A stretch of DNA of 64,000 nt. Origin: Salinimicrobium sp963739625 (GTDB lineage Bacteria; Bacteroidota; Bacteroidia; Flavobacteriales; Flavobacteriaceae). The notes under the pieces were generated by a model. The model was not told the origin of the DNA. It saw only the letters and a program-made list of their open reading frames with translations, and made no database searches. The stretch lies in the NCBI GenBank assembly GCA_963739625.1, contig CAVUAU010000002.1:62001-126000 (forward strand), written 5' to 3'. How positions within the stretch are numbered: position 1 is the stretch's first letter; every line of letters begins with the position of its first letter. Below, piece by piece: positions 17,870-26,262 of this stretch. Both the position numbers and the translations under genes were made by a program.

Positions 17870-19786
17870 TTAAGGATTAGCGGCAACAATAACTGCCTTA
17901 AGATTACTGTAGGTCTCTATGGAATTCATGAATTCCCTGAACTTAGAATACTCCTCAGCCGGCCAACTGCCTTCATTGATGACATACGCCCGCTCGGCTA
18001 CCAATATTTTTTTGCCTTCTTTTTGGGTTTCCATAACATCAAAGCTGAAGGAACCGTAAGCATTTTCAACTTTGACATTTTCTGGCAGTGCTTCCAGTTC
18101 ATATCCCTGCGGAAGTTCGAGTTCAACATGATCTTTAAAACTAAGTCCACGATTGATCTCAAGAGGCTTTTTTCGTTTTACGCTCCTGGGAAGATCATAG
18201 GTGTTCACCTGAAAGAAGTTCAATGGAAGCAGCAATCTCTGTCCAGCCCTTGAAGCAAAACCTTCCCCCGATAGCGCAAAACTCTCTTTAAATTCCTGCT
18301 TTTCCCTGTCGTTGTTAAACTGTATGTTTTCGATGTTCAGGTTGCGCAAATGGCTAAGCATACTTTTGTAATACACCTGTTGATCTTGGGACGTGGCGGT
18401 TGAAATTCCGTAGATATTTCCATAAGGAACGCCGTAGCTGCGTCGTTCTACAGCCGCCGAAAAACTGCCGTCTTTATTCAATACGACCCTGCTGCTGGTT
18501 TCTCTAAGATTCTCTGAAGCCGAATAACTTTTAGTCTTAACAATCTCCCCACCTTCAGGTTTCACCAGCAGCACGTTTCTATTGTCGGTAAAATCTCCCA
18601 GGTAGTTGAATGGCAGAGTTTGACTGGTACATTCCAGCCAGACGTCCTCCCCTTCCTGCGGCAGATTTAGGATCACATGGTTCCCCTTCATTGAAGAAAA
18701 ATCTGCGTCAAGGCTTTCCTGTTCCTCTCCCGCAATAACCACGGCGTAATAAGAAGGAATATTTTGTGAGTCTAATAAAGCTTTAGTGTAGTTCGTCAAT
18801 CCTTTGCAGTCGCCGTATTTAAGCTGGTCAACTTCTGAAGCCTCTGCAGGAGACCAGCCTCCAATTCCCAGTTGCACACTAATATACCTCGAGTTATTTT
18901 GAACGTAATCATAGATGATTTTGGCTTTCTCAAGATCTGAATTTGCGCCGGCAGTAAGCATCTTTATTTTGGCTACAGTAGCTTCGGAAAGTTCATTCCT
19001 GCCTTTTAGCAGGTTCTCATATTGCCATTTCCCCAGTTCCTCCCAGGTCGTACTACTGCCTTTCACGCCCACCAGACTGAAGTCGTTCAATGCTACCTGT
19101 ACACCCGGAACGGACTCTTCCAGCGACGGGCTCAATTTTTCATATTCCTCTGCGGGGAAATTTTTAAGCATATACACCGGCTCAAGAGCTGTTCCTTCCT
19201 TGCTGATATTTGCCCCTTCAAAATTGCTCTCCTTTATTCTTAAAGCGATTCCCGCAGGATTTTTAATGGAAAAGGTCGCACTTTCCACACTTAAATGATA
19301 ATCGACCACCGGATTCCAGCTGTCGAGAAAGATGGTATTCTCCTTCTCCACCATACTTTCGTAAACAATGGTGTAAGGATACGATCCCGGAGTATAACTA
19401 AAGTAGCTCAACCTGTTGTCGTCATAGAGGGTTCCGGCATCGACGAGACTTCGGTCGTGAAAATCCCTTTTTTTCACAACCCTGACCTCATTTCCAAGTT
19501 GGTCATAAACGACTGCCCGTTGGTTGTTAATTTTGCGGTTTTTATCGTAGGAGTTTCCAACAAAGGCATAGCGATCACCCTTCTCATTAAGCACGGTGAT
19601 CGTTGTTTTGGTGTGTATGTATACCTTATCTACTGCGGCAATTTCAATTTCTATAATCTTTTCCCGTACTACCGCATTTGCATTTTCGGTTAGAAGTGAA
19701 TCAATGGAAAAACCGGATAAGTTGAAATCCTGTGCCGAAAGCCCTACAGAACAGCACAGGGCAAAAATGAAAAAGATCTTTTGCAT
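17870..19786 (-). CDS. DUF3857 protein with transglutaminase-like domain
   Basis: A 638-residue exported protein with signal peptide QKIFFIFALCCSVGLSAQ. A DUF3857 domain (about 50-230) is followed by a papain-like transglutaminase domain with Cys in KYGDCKGLTNYTKALL, His in GNHVILNLP and an acid in WLECTSQ, then a beta-rich C-terminus. Such pairs are common in Bacteroidota, and the domain may act as a peptidase or cross-linker in the periplasm; the substrate is unknown. It is the first gene of a two-gene unit. A REP-like palindrome and a RAYT gene lie upstream. Confidence 0.83.
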   Translation of the reverse strand: MQKIFFIFALCCSVGLSAQDFNLSGFSIDSLLTENANAVVREKIIEIEIAAVDKVYIHTKTTITVLNEKGDRYAFVGNSYDKNRKINNQRAVVYDQLGNEVRVVKKRDFHDRSLVDAGTLYDDNRLSYFSYTPGSYPYTIVYESMVEKENTIFLDSWNPVVDYHLSVESATFSIKNPAGIALRIKESNFEGANISKEGTALEPVYMLKNFPAEEYEKLSPSLEESVPGVQVALNDFSLVGVKGSSTTWEELGKWQYENLLKGRNELSEATVAKIKMLTAGANSDLEKAKIIYDYVQNNSRYISVQLGIGGWSPAEASEVDQLKYGDCKGLTNYTKALLDSQNIPSYYAVVIAGEEQESLDADFSSMKGNHVILNLPQEGEDVWLECTSQTLPFNYLGDFTDNRNVLLVKPEGGEIVKTKSYSASENLRETSSRVVLNKDGSFSAAVERRSYGVPYGNIYGISTATSQDQQVYYKSMLSHLRNLNIENIQFNNDREKQEFKESFALSGEGFASRAGQRLLLPLNFFQVNTYDLPRSVKRKKPLEINRGLSFKDHVELELPQGYELEALPENVKVENAYGSFSFDVMETQKEGKKILVAERAYVINEGSWPAEEYSKFREFMNSIETYSNLKAVIVAANP

Positions 19787-19868
19787 TTTATAAGAAAGAT
19801 GGTTAACGAAAGCAATGTAGTAAAAAATTAACCTTTTTTAACATCTTTCTTTTGAATTATATAATTAC

Positions 19869-19897
19869 CCCTGACAGGGTTTGAAACCCTGTCAGGG
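19869..19897. repeat. REP-like palindrome next to RAYT 1
   Basis: Two perfect 14-bp arms (CCCTGACAGGGTTT and its complement) flank a single G. Each arm is itself a small palindrome (CCCTGACAGGG), so two nested hairpins are possible. A related palindrome lies on the other side of the transposase gene at 20485. Confidence 0.8.
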
Positions 19898-19910
19898 TTA
19901 CTAAACATTC

Positions 19911-20459
19911 TTAGGTAGACTTATGACATGCCCGGAAATTTTCTAAATCTCCAAATAAATCGATCACCTGTTGCCGATTTAAATTTGCAGGGTTCGAAGA
20001 AACAATGGAATGATAAGAAGACCAGGAGTAATCTTCAACGTTTTTTACAACATTATGAGTAACAGGATTTTTATGAATGTAAAGAATGAGCTGTTTTAAA
20101 TATTTTTCCGAGTCTATTCTTTTCCTTTCAAAAGGCCGCTCAAATAAACTTCCTGTTCTCCCGTACTTCTTGTTTATTGCTTGTGCGTACGAATTAAAAA
20201 AGTGAGATAGCTGTCTGGAAGGGTCTTTTACCGTTATATCATTCTCTAAAAGCTCCTCTTTTTCCTTAAAGTAAATCAGGAAATGGAAATGATTTCTCAT
20301 GAGACACCAAGCTACGAGGTTGGAAATAGGATCTAAATACTTTTCATATAACCGAAGAAAGTAATGATAATTTTCGATCTCAAAAAATAGGGTACCTCCA
20401 TTATTACCCCTGTTGTAGATATGGTAGTAATTTCCCGGTTCTAACTTTTCAGTTTGCAT
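19911..20459 (-). CDS. REP-associated tyrosine transposase (RAYT), Y1 family
   Basis: A 182-residue IS200/IS605-like Y1 transposase of the REP-associated class. The HUH metal motif is in MRNHFHFLIYF, and the region after it has SYAQAINKKYGRTGSLFERPF, typical of this family. The catalytic Tyr is probably in the C-terminal part (LILYIHKNPV or the SSYHS region). It starts at an ATG with the common MQTEKLEPGNYYHIYNRG. Matching palindromes flank it on both sides. RAYTs are usually single-copy and tied to REP spread rather than being self-mobile. Confidence 0.92.
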   Translation of the reverse strand: MQTEKLEPGNYYHIYNRGNNGGTLFFEIENYHYFLRLYEKYLDPISNLVAWCLMRNHFHFLIYFKEKEELLENDITVKDPSRQLSHFFNSYAQAINKKYGRTGSLFERPFERKRIDSEKYLKQLILYIHKNPVTHNVVKNVEDYSWSSYHSIVSSNPANLNRQQVIDLFGDLENFRACHKST

Positions 20460-20484
20460 AAAGAAAACTACGAAAAAATTAAAG

Positions 20485-20517
20485 ACCCCTTACAGGGTTT
20501 GGAACCCTGTAAGGGGT
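20485..20517. repeat. REP-like palindrome on the other side of RAYT 1
   Basis: Arms of 15 bp (ACCCCTTACAGGGTT and its complement) surround TGG. It shares the CAGGGTTTG core with the copy at 19869 but differs in the outer part. Confidence 0.8.
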
Positions 20518-20528
20518 GGATAATTCTA

Positions 20529-20985
20529 CTACATGTCCCGGTTCTTCGAATCTACTATGATCGTAACAGGCCCGTCATTTAGAAGTTGGACTTTCATGTC
20601 TGCCCCAAATTCGCCGGTGCCAACGGGTTTTCCTAATTCCTTTTCCAGACGGTCAACAAATCTCTCGTAGAGCGGGATAGAAACTTCGGGTTTTGCAGCC
20701 TTTATGTAGCTGGGTCTATTGCCTTTTTTCGTATTGGCGTGCAGGGTAAACTGGCTTACCACAATTGCGTCTCCGTCAACATCCAGTAAAGAATCATTCA
20801 TCACTCCTGCTGCATCATTGAAGATGCGCATTTTTGCTATTTTTCCGCAGAGCCAGGAAATATCTTCATCAGTATCTTCAGCCTCTATCCCCAGCAGGAT
20901 GAGCAAACCTCTTCCAATTTCGGCTTTTTTCAAACCTTCTATGGTCACCGATGCTTCTGAAACCCGTTGTAGATACTACTCTCAT
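20529..20985 (-). CDS. dtd: D-aminoacyl-tRNA deacylase, frame broken by one extra base
   Basis: Dtd removes D-amino acids from mischarged tRNA. Most of the protein is intact, including VSQFTLHANTKKGNRPSY and the C-terminal NDGPVTIIVDS. The true start is the ATG at 20985, which overlaps the rsgA stop as ATGA. It encodes MRVV, and the continuing LQRVSEASVTIEG is one frame away because of one extra base near 20973. The full length of 457 nt is 3n+1 and gives 151 residues after removal, exactly the family size. A GTG at 20948 is the only in-frame start as read, but it would delete the first beta strand. Confidence 0.9.
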
Positions 20986-21941
20986 TCCTGCTCGTAATTG
21001 TCAATTCTGTATTGCTGGTCTTCCTCGCCTTGCATGATCTGTAAGTAACTTCTATAGCGAGACCAGGGAATCTCCTCTGCGTCCAGTGCTTCCTTTACAG
21101 CGCACTTTGGCTCATCAAGATGCAGACAGTTGTGAAATTTACAATTCTGTTTGCGTTCAAAGAACTCGGGAAAATAGTCACCCAACTCCTCTTTTTCGAT
21201 GTCTACAACTCCAAAACCTTTGATCCCCGGGGTGTCGATGATACGGGCCCCAAAATCAAGATCGAACATTTCGGCAAAGGTTGTAGTGTGCTGCCCCTGC
21301 TTATGCTGTTCAGAGATCTGCGTGGTCTTAAGGTCCAGCGAAGGCTGAATGGCGTTAATAAGTGTCGATTTCCCGGTACCGCTGTGGCCAGAGATCATGC
21401 TCGTCTTGTCCTTCATCAGCTCCTGCACCTTATCAATATTCTTACCGGTCTTTGCAGAGATCCCTATACATTCATACCCAATACTGCGGTACATGGCCGC
21501 GAGGTATTTCACCTCTGTCAACTCATCGTCGTTGTAGGTATCTATCTTATTGAAAAGCAAGATGGCTTTAATTCCGTAAGCTTCCGCAGTGACAAGAAAA
21601 CGATCAATGAAAGTGGTAAAGGTAGGCGGATTATTGAGCGTGATGAGCAAAAAAGCCTGATCAATATTGGCAGCAATGATGTGGGTTTGTTTGGACAGGT
21701 TCACAGACTTGCGAATAATGTAATTTTCGCGGTCTTTTATTTTTGTGATCACTCCCGTCTCCTCTTCTTCGGAAGATTTTTTCTCCAGTTTTATCTCCAC
21801 CCGGTCGCCAACGGCCACAGGATTGGTGCTCTTAATGCCCTTGATCCTGAATTTGCCTTTGATGCGGCAGCGGTAGAATTTTCCTTCATCAGATTTTACC
21901 ACGTACCAGCTTCCGGTTGATTTGTAAACAGTTCCTGTCAT
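20982..21941 (-). CDS. rsgA: Ribosome small-subunit-dependent GTPase RsgA
   Basis: A 319-residue circularly permuted GTPase for late 30S maturation. The OB domain (1-75) is followed by G4 (LFNKID), G5 region, G1 (SGHSGTGKSTLIN), G2/G3 (DTPGIKGFG) and the zinc knuckle with CKFHNCLHLDEPKC. Length and order are normal. The stop overlaps the dtd start (ATGA). The DAHP synthase gene ends 17 bp upstream, so it probably shares that transcript. Confidence 0.95.
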   Translation of the reverse strand: MTGTVYKSTGSWYVVKSDEGKFYRCRIKGKFRIKGIKSTNPVAVGDRVEIKLEKKSSEEEETGVITKIKDRENYIIRKSVNLSKQTHIIAANIDQAFLLITLNNPPTFTTFIDRFLVTAEAYGIKAILLFNKIDTYNDDELTEVKYLAAMYRSIGYECIGISAKTGKNIDKVQELMKDKTSMISGHSGTGKSTLINAIQPSLDLKTTQISEQHKQGQHTTTFAEMFDLDFGARIIDTPGIKGFGVVDIEKEELGDYFPEFFERKQNCKFHNCLHLDEPKCAVKEALDAEEIPWSRYRSYLQIMQGEEDQQYRIDNYEQE

Positions 21942-21958
21942 GCTGCAAAAGTGCGAAA

Positions 21959-23042
21959 TTATTCGCTAATCACCTTTTTTTGATGGTTGATAGACTCCTG
22001 GTGGATCGCCTTAAAGATCCGCAGGATAAATTCTTCACTAAGTCCGTTTTGTTCGCCTTCCAGGATCATCTTGCCCAAAATTTCATTCCATCGCTGGTTC
22101 TGCAAAATGGCGACGTTCTGCACCTTTTTGGCCTTTCCTATTTCATCGGCTATTTTCATGCGGCGCGATAAAACGTCCAGCAGCTGGGTGTCTGCAATGT
22201 CTATCATTGCGCGAAGCCCTTTGAGTTTAGAAACGAATTCTTCACTTTCTGAGATCTCTTTTCTAATCTTAAGATCTTTCATAAACTGCACGAGGGTCGC
22301 AGGCGTAATTTGCTGCTGTGCATCGCTCCAGGCATTGTCGGGGTCGTAATGGGTTTCTACCATTAGCCCGTCATAATTAAGATCAAGCGCGGTTTGAGAA
22401 AGGTCAAAAATAGAAGTCCTGTTGCCGGCAATGTGGGAAGGATCGAGGATCAACGGGAGATCAGGGAACTTTGTTTGCAGGTCAATAGGGATCTGCCATT
22501 CGGGATTGTTGCGGTACCTGGTTTTTTCATAAGTTGAGAATCCTCTGTGAATAACGCCCAGGTTTTTTATGTCGCAGGAGTAAAACCGCTCTACAGCCCC
22601 CAGCCAAAGCGCAAGATCGGGGTTCACGGGATTCTTTACCAGCACGACCTTATCTGTACCTTTCAATGCCTCTGCGATTTCCTGAATAATAAATGGAGAA
22701 ACCGTTGTTCTCGCGCCTATCCAAAGAATATCTATGTCGTGCTTTAAGCGCAAGGTCCACGTGATTTGGATTTGCCACCTCTGTGGTGGTAAGCATTCCC
22801 GTTTCTTCTTTTGCCTTTTGGAGCCATTTTAGACCAAGGGCACCCACGCCTTCAAAATTCCCCGGCCGCGTCCTGGGTTTCCAAATCCCGGCCCTTAAGA
22901 CAGTGGCATCTGTATCTTTTAGCTCATGCGCAATTTTCAAGACCTGCTCTTCGGTCTCTGCACTACAGGGGCCGGCGATCACCAACGGGTGATCCAGTCC
23001 AAAACTATCTAACCAGGTTCTAAGCTCTTTTTTATTTTCCAT
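21959..23042 (-). CDS. Bifunctional DAHP synthase / chorismate mutase, frame broken by one extra base
   Basis: A fusion common in Bacteroidota: type I-beta DAHP synthase (about 1-260; VIAGPCSAE, LRAGIWKPRTRPGNFEG, DPSHIAGNR) and an AroQ chorismate mutase (about 265-360; LRAMIDIADTQLLDVLSRRM). It makes DAHP and converts chorismate to prephenate, here next to pheA. As read, the frame shifts after VDLALK; the next block HDIDILWIGARTTVSPF is one frame away. One extra base in the A3 run (plus strand 22743-22745) explains this; the span is 3n+1 and gives 360 residues. Start MENKKELRTWL. It lies 76 bp after pheA. Confidence 0.92.
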
Positions 23043-23118
23043 CGTTATTATACTCTTGCAATTTTTCTTGTAATTACCTCTCAAAAAGGTCATTTTTCAA
23101 TGACTTCAAAATTAGGGA

Positions 23119-24025
23119 TTAAATGTGATCTTCAATTTTCCGGAAAGCGTTTTCCAAATTCTGTTGCTGCGGAATTTTATCCGGCAGCGCACCGGGAGTA
23201 AGCAAACTACTTTTATAGGTTCCCAGCACCTTAAGTTCTTCGGTCATCACTTTCAGGATCTGCATCGCCCGTTCGAAATTTTCTTCTTTGCTGAAGACTA
23301 CATCAACAAAAAAGCCATATTTCCAGGGCATTTCTATCACCGGCACACTTTGGATCTTCGTCATATCAAGTTCATAATCCCTCAACACATTAAGAGCGGT
23401 CACCAGGCTTCCCTGCCTGCTCTCCATCACAAATTTAAAGGATGCCTTATCCTTTACTTCTTTGTCTTCAGGTTTTTTAGCAGCACTCAAAATGAGAAAC
23501 CTCGTGGAATTATTCTTTACCGTCTGAATTCCTTCTGCCAGGATCTCTAACCCGAATAATTCCGCAGCAGTTTTACTGGCCACCGCAGCCGCAGTTTTAG
23601 AGCCTTTTTCTGAAATTCTTTTTGCTACAGAAGCCGTATCTGCATCTTCAATAAGTTTGATCTCGGGATAATTCCTGAAGAACTCCTTACATTGAAGCAG
23701 TGCCATGGGATGTGAATACACCTTTTTAAGATTGGCTATCTCCTGCCCGGGAACTGCCATAAGGTTCATCTTAATTGGAATATAATGCTCCCCGATGATC
23801 TGCAGGTCATTGTCCGTCAATAAGGGCATAATTAGGTAAAATTGATCCCGCGATAGAATTTTCGATCGCCATAATACCTTTTTGAGAACTTCCATCCAGC
23901 AGGCTGTCCACTACTCCCTGGAAGGTCATACATTCTTCAACTTCCACTGCACTTCCGAAGTATTCCCGCGCCACCTGATGGTGAAAAGAACCCGCTATAC
24001 CCTGTATGGCCACCTTTTCTTTCAT
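23119..24025 (-). CDS. pheA: Prephenate dehydratase, frame broken by one extra base
   Basis: Prephenate dehydratase makes phenylpyruvate for phenylalanine synthesis. The catalytic domain starts KVAIQGIAGSFHHQVA, continues with MAIENSIAGSILPNYA, and is followed after a frame shift by LLTDNDLQIIGEHY; the TRFLIL block (Thr-Arg-Phe) is present. The C-terminal ACT domain has RQGSLVTALNVLRDYELDMT. One extra C in the GGG of the plus strand at 23824-23826 accounts for the break; the span is 3n+1 and yields 301 residues. It is the first structural gene after the aromatic attenuator. Confidence 0.92.
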
Positions 24026-24033
24026 ATTATTCA

Positions 24034-24064
24034 AAAAAAAATCCCGATTCGAAAATCGGGATTT
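24034..24064 (-). terminator. Attenuator terminator before pheA
   Basis: Nine-bp arms (ATCCCGATT and AATCGGGAT on the minus strand, plus-strand 24041-24049 and 24054-24062) with a four-base loop, followed by nine T on the minus strand. It ends 9 bp before the pheA start, so read-through is needed for expression. The 3' arm GAATCGGGA is duplicated inside the leader peptide frame at 24097-24105. Confidence 0.88.
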
Positions 24065-24085
24065 GAGTTATACTGTTTCAGCTTA

Positions 24086-24160
24086 CTACATGGCGCTCCC
24101 GATTCTATCTCTTGAATAGAAATAAAAATACCAGGCGCTCCAGCTTTGTAAGTTGTTCAT
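24086..24160 (-). CDS. Aromatic-rich leader peptide of the pheA operon
   Basis: A 24-codon frame on the minus strand, starting MNNLQ and then WSAWYFYFY, with two Trp, three Tyr and two Phe codons in nine positions. It ends with RDRIGSAM. The codons for R-I-G-S contain GAATCGGGA, identical to nine bases of the 3' arm of the following terminator. A ribosome stalled on the aromatic codons would leave this copy free to pair with the terminator's 5' arm, allowing read-through. This is the classic attenuation logic, read here directly from the sequence; no expression evidence exists. Confidence 0.85.
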   Translation of the reverse strand: MNNLQSWSAWYFYFYSRDRIGSAM

Positions 24161-24265
24161 TTGTCGTCTTTAGAAAAGCTAAAATACCATTTTATTTGAA
24201 AAGCACCTGCTTTCTCGTAATTCTTTTGCTCCTGAATTTCGCGGGCCAGGCTGGAGATAAATTGC

Positions 24266-24273
24266 TATTTTTG
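24266..24273 (+). promoter_or_regulatory. Putative -7 box for gldA
   Basis: TATTTTTG, an exact TAnnTTTG match, 13 bp before the gldA start codon. No clear -33 box. Confidence 0.5.
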
Positions 24274-24286
24274 AAAAAAAGCCGCT

Positions 24287-25186
24287 ATGTCTATTGAAGT
24301 AAAAAATATTTCCAAATCCTACGGAAGTCAAAAAGCGCTGGATGAGATTTCCTTCTCTGTCAAAAAAGGAGAGATTGTGGGCTTTTTGGGACCCAACGGT
24401 GCAGGAAAATCTACTTTAATGAAGATCCTTACCGGTTACCTGGAACCCAATTCGGGAAAGGCATCGGTTAATGGACATCAACTGGATACAGAGCTGCTGG
24501 CAGCACAGCAGGATACCGGCTACCTGCCCGAACATAATGCGCTCTACCTGGAAATGTATGTACGCGAATATTTGGCTTTTAACGCTGCAATATATAAGGT
24601 GTCAAAAAAGAGGATTGAGGAGGTTATTCAAAAAACCGGTCTCACTCCCGAAGCCAACAAAAAGATAGGACAACTCTCCAAAGGTTACCGGCAACGAGTT
24701 GGCCTGGCAAATGCTTTATTGCATGAGCCCGAGGTGCTTATTCTCGATGAACCAACAACAGGATTGGATCCAAATCAACTGGTGGAGATTCGGGAACTTA
24801 TTAAAGAAACAGGCAAAGAAAAAACTATTTTTCTTTCTACTCATATCATGCGTGAAGTGGAGGCACTTTGTGAACGCGTGATCATCATCAATAAAGGTAA
24901 AATCGTAGCCGACAAAAAGCTGGCAGAACTACGCGATGAACAGGTACAGATCATTGAAGTGGAATTTGACTACCGCATAGAAGAGATCGCCCTGCAGCGC
25001 TTGCCACACCTGCTGGATGTGAAAAACCCGGTAGGTTTTGTTTATGAACTTGTGTTCGACACGCCAAAAGATATGCGACCTGAGGTTTTTGATTTCGCAC
25101 ACGACAATGGACTAAAGACGCTGCAGCTCAACCGCAAGAATAAGAACCTGGAAAACCTTTTTTCAGAACTTACCTTAGAGAGATAG
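24287..25186 (+). CDS. gldA: Gliding motility ABC transporter ATP-binding protein GldA
   Basis: A 299-residue ABC ATPase. Walker A is GPNGAGKST, the signature is LSKGYRQRVGLANAL, Walker B is VLILDEPTTGLD and the switch His is in FLSTHIMREVEAL. It matches flavobacterial GldA along its length, including the C-terminal region ending in NLENLFSELTLER. GldA works with the membrane protein GldF and lipoprotein GldG, which are not in this window. It diverges from the pheA attenuator and is alone in its unit. Confidence 0.9.
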   Translation: MSIEVKNISKSYGSQKALDEISFSVKKGEIVGFLGPNGAGKSTLMKILTGYLEPNSGKASVNGHQLDTELLAAQQDTGYLPEHNALYLEMYVREYLAFNAAIYKVSKKRIEEVIQKTGLTPEANKKIGQLSKGYRQRVGLANALLHEPEVLILDEPTTGLDPNQLVEIRELIKETGKEKTIFLSTHIMREVEALCERVIIINKGKIVADKKLAELRDEQVQIIEVEFDYRIEEIALQRLPHLLDVKNPVGFVYELVFDTPKDMRPEVFDFAHDNGLKTLQLNRKNKNLENLFSELTLER

Positions 25187-25196
25187 ATCTCTCCAA

Positions 25197-25228
25197 GACC
25201 TGCAAGGTTTTCAAAAACCTTGTAGGTC
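25197..25228. repeat. Palindromic intergenic repeat, GCAAGGT family, copy 2
   Basis: Arms GACCTGCAAGGTTTT and AAAACCTTGTAGGTC match at 14 of 15 positions. It follows the gldA stop by 11 bp and may also act as its terminator. Confidence 0.75.
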
Positions 25229-25271
25229 TACTTAAAATCTTGGAAATAAATTACGATCTCCCCGCCCCCCG

Positions 25272-25358
25272 GCTGAAGCCGGTGGCTATTCAAGACATGT
25301 TCCTTTTTATCTCGAAGGACATATTTTATTCCTTCTGCTGAAGCCGATGGCTATTCAA
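25272..25358. repeat. 22-bp direct repeat pair
   Basis: GCTGAAGCCGGTGGCTATTC at 25272 recurs at 25337 with one change (GGTGG to GATGG), followed by AA in both. The pair lies in the 287-bp gene-free stretch between gldA and the lipoprotein gene, which otherwise contains only palindromic repeats. Confidence 0.7.
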
Positions 25359-25401
25359 AAATGGCATTTTTGGGGGTGATCTTTTTTGGCGCTTTTTCTT
25401 T

Positions 25402-25436
25402 AAACCTACATGGTCAAAAAAAAAGACCTTGCAGGC
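25402..25436. repeat. Palindromic intergenic repeat, GCAAGGT family, copy 3
   Basis: AAACCTACATGGTC and GACCTTGCAGG arms around an A9 centre, more degenerate than the other copies. A separate short inverted repeat CCTCCCTCAGGGAGG follows at about 25437. Confidence 0.6.
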
Positions 25437-25473
25437 CTCCCTCCCTCAGGGAGGGCGGGGGTGGGATGAAAAT

Positions 25474-26262
25474 TTATTCGAAATACAATTTCCCGGTGTA
25501 AAAACTTTCCACCTCAACCACCGGCGGCCGGTTAACCGAGATCACATCCCCGGTGCTTCGGATTTCTCCTTTTAATACCTGCTGCGGATTCACAAATAAC
25601 TTATTTGTTCCCCTGTGCATGATCTCTACGGTCTCTGCAGAGAGCGCCTGCGCTTCTACCCTACCGTCACCGGCAGCGATAAAAAGATTGAGATTTTTTG
25701 TACTGCCCGAAAGGTAAAAGTTAGAGAAATCATCGCCGGTGATCCTGATGCTTTCAGAAACCAGGTTCAGATCAAAATCACCATTGGTGTAAACACCTTT
25801 CTTTTCTTCCTGGTTAAGGCTGCGCAACCAGATGTTTGGAAAATGTAATTCCCCCACGCTTTTTATCACGGTATTCCCCGCATTTTGCAACCAGGTAAGA
25901 TCGGGCACGGTAACGTAAACATCGGTCTTGTTATAGTCCCTAAAAAAATTGCAACTATTGTTATTCTTTAAAATAAGCCGGTTCTCCTCCACACGGGCAG
26001 ATATATCGCCAATAAGATTCTTCCCGGTCTTGATGATTACCTGCTGCCGGGGCCCCTGTTGAATGAAGAGGTTGACGCGATCGTAAACAATAATTTCCCC
26101 AAAAGAGGAAAGTTCTACTTCTTTTTCTACCATTTCCCCGGTAGTTTGAAAACAGTCGGGTGCATCTTCTTTGTCGCAGCCAAAGACCAGCAGGACCAGC
26201 AACAGAAGGCCGGCAAATTTTGCCCTTTTTGAAACCATTATTTCTAAAAAGTAGTGTATCAT
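25474..26262 (-). CDS. Lipoprotein with DUF2807 (head GIN) domain
   Basis: A 262-residue putative lipoprotein. The signal ends LLVLLVFGC (lipobox Cys), then a DUF2807-type right-handed beta domain follows: FGEIIVYDRVNLFIQQGPRQQVIIKTG, repeats of short strands, and GDGRVEAQALSAETVEI. The start at 26262 overlaps the stop of the acylhydrolase gene as TAATG; an ATG at 26238 would give a tighter signal peptide and is an equal alternative. Function of the family is unknown, probably at the cell surface. Confidence 0.82.
   Translation of the reverse strand: MIHYFLEIMVSKRAKFAGLLLLVLLVFGCDKEDAPDCFQTTGEMVEKEVELSSFGEIIVYDRVNLFIQQGPRQQVIIKTGKNLIGDISARVEENRLILKNNNSCNFFRDYNKTDVYVTVPDLTWLQNAGNTVIKSVGELHFPNIWLRSLNQEEKKGVYTNGDFDLNLVSESIRITGDDFSNFYLSGSTKNLNLFIAAGDGRVEAQALSAETVEIMHRGTNKLFVNPQQVLKGEIRSTGDVISVNRPPVVEVESFYTGKLYFE

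Noticed and set aside
21120..21920. Long open frame (266 codons) on the plus strand opposite rsgA.
   Set aside because: It lies wholly antisense to a well-conserved GTPase and has no recognisable domain.
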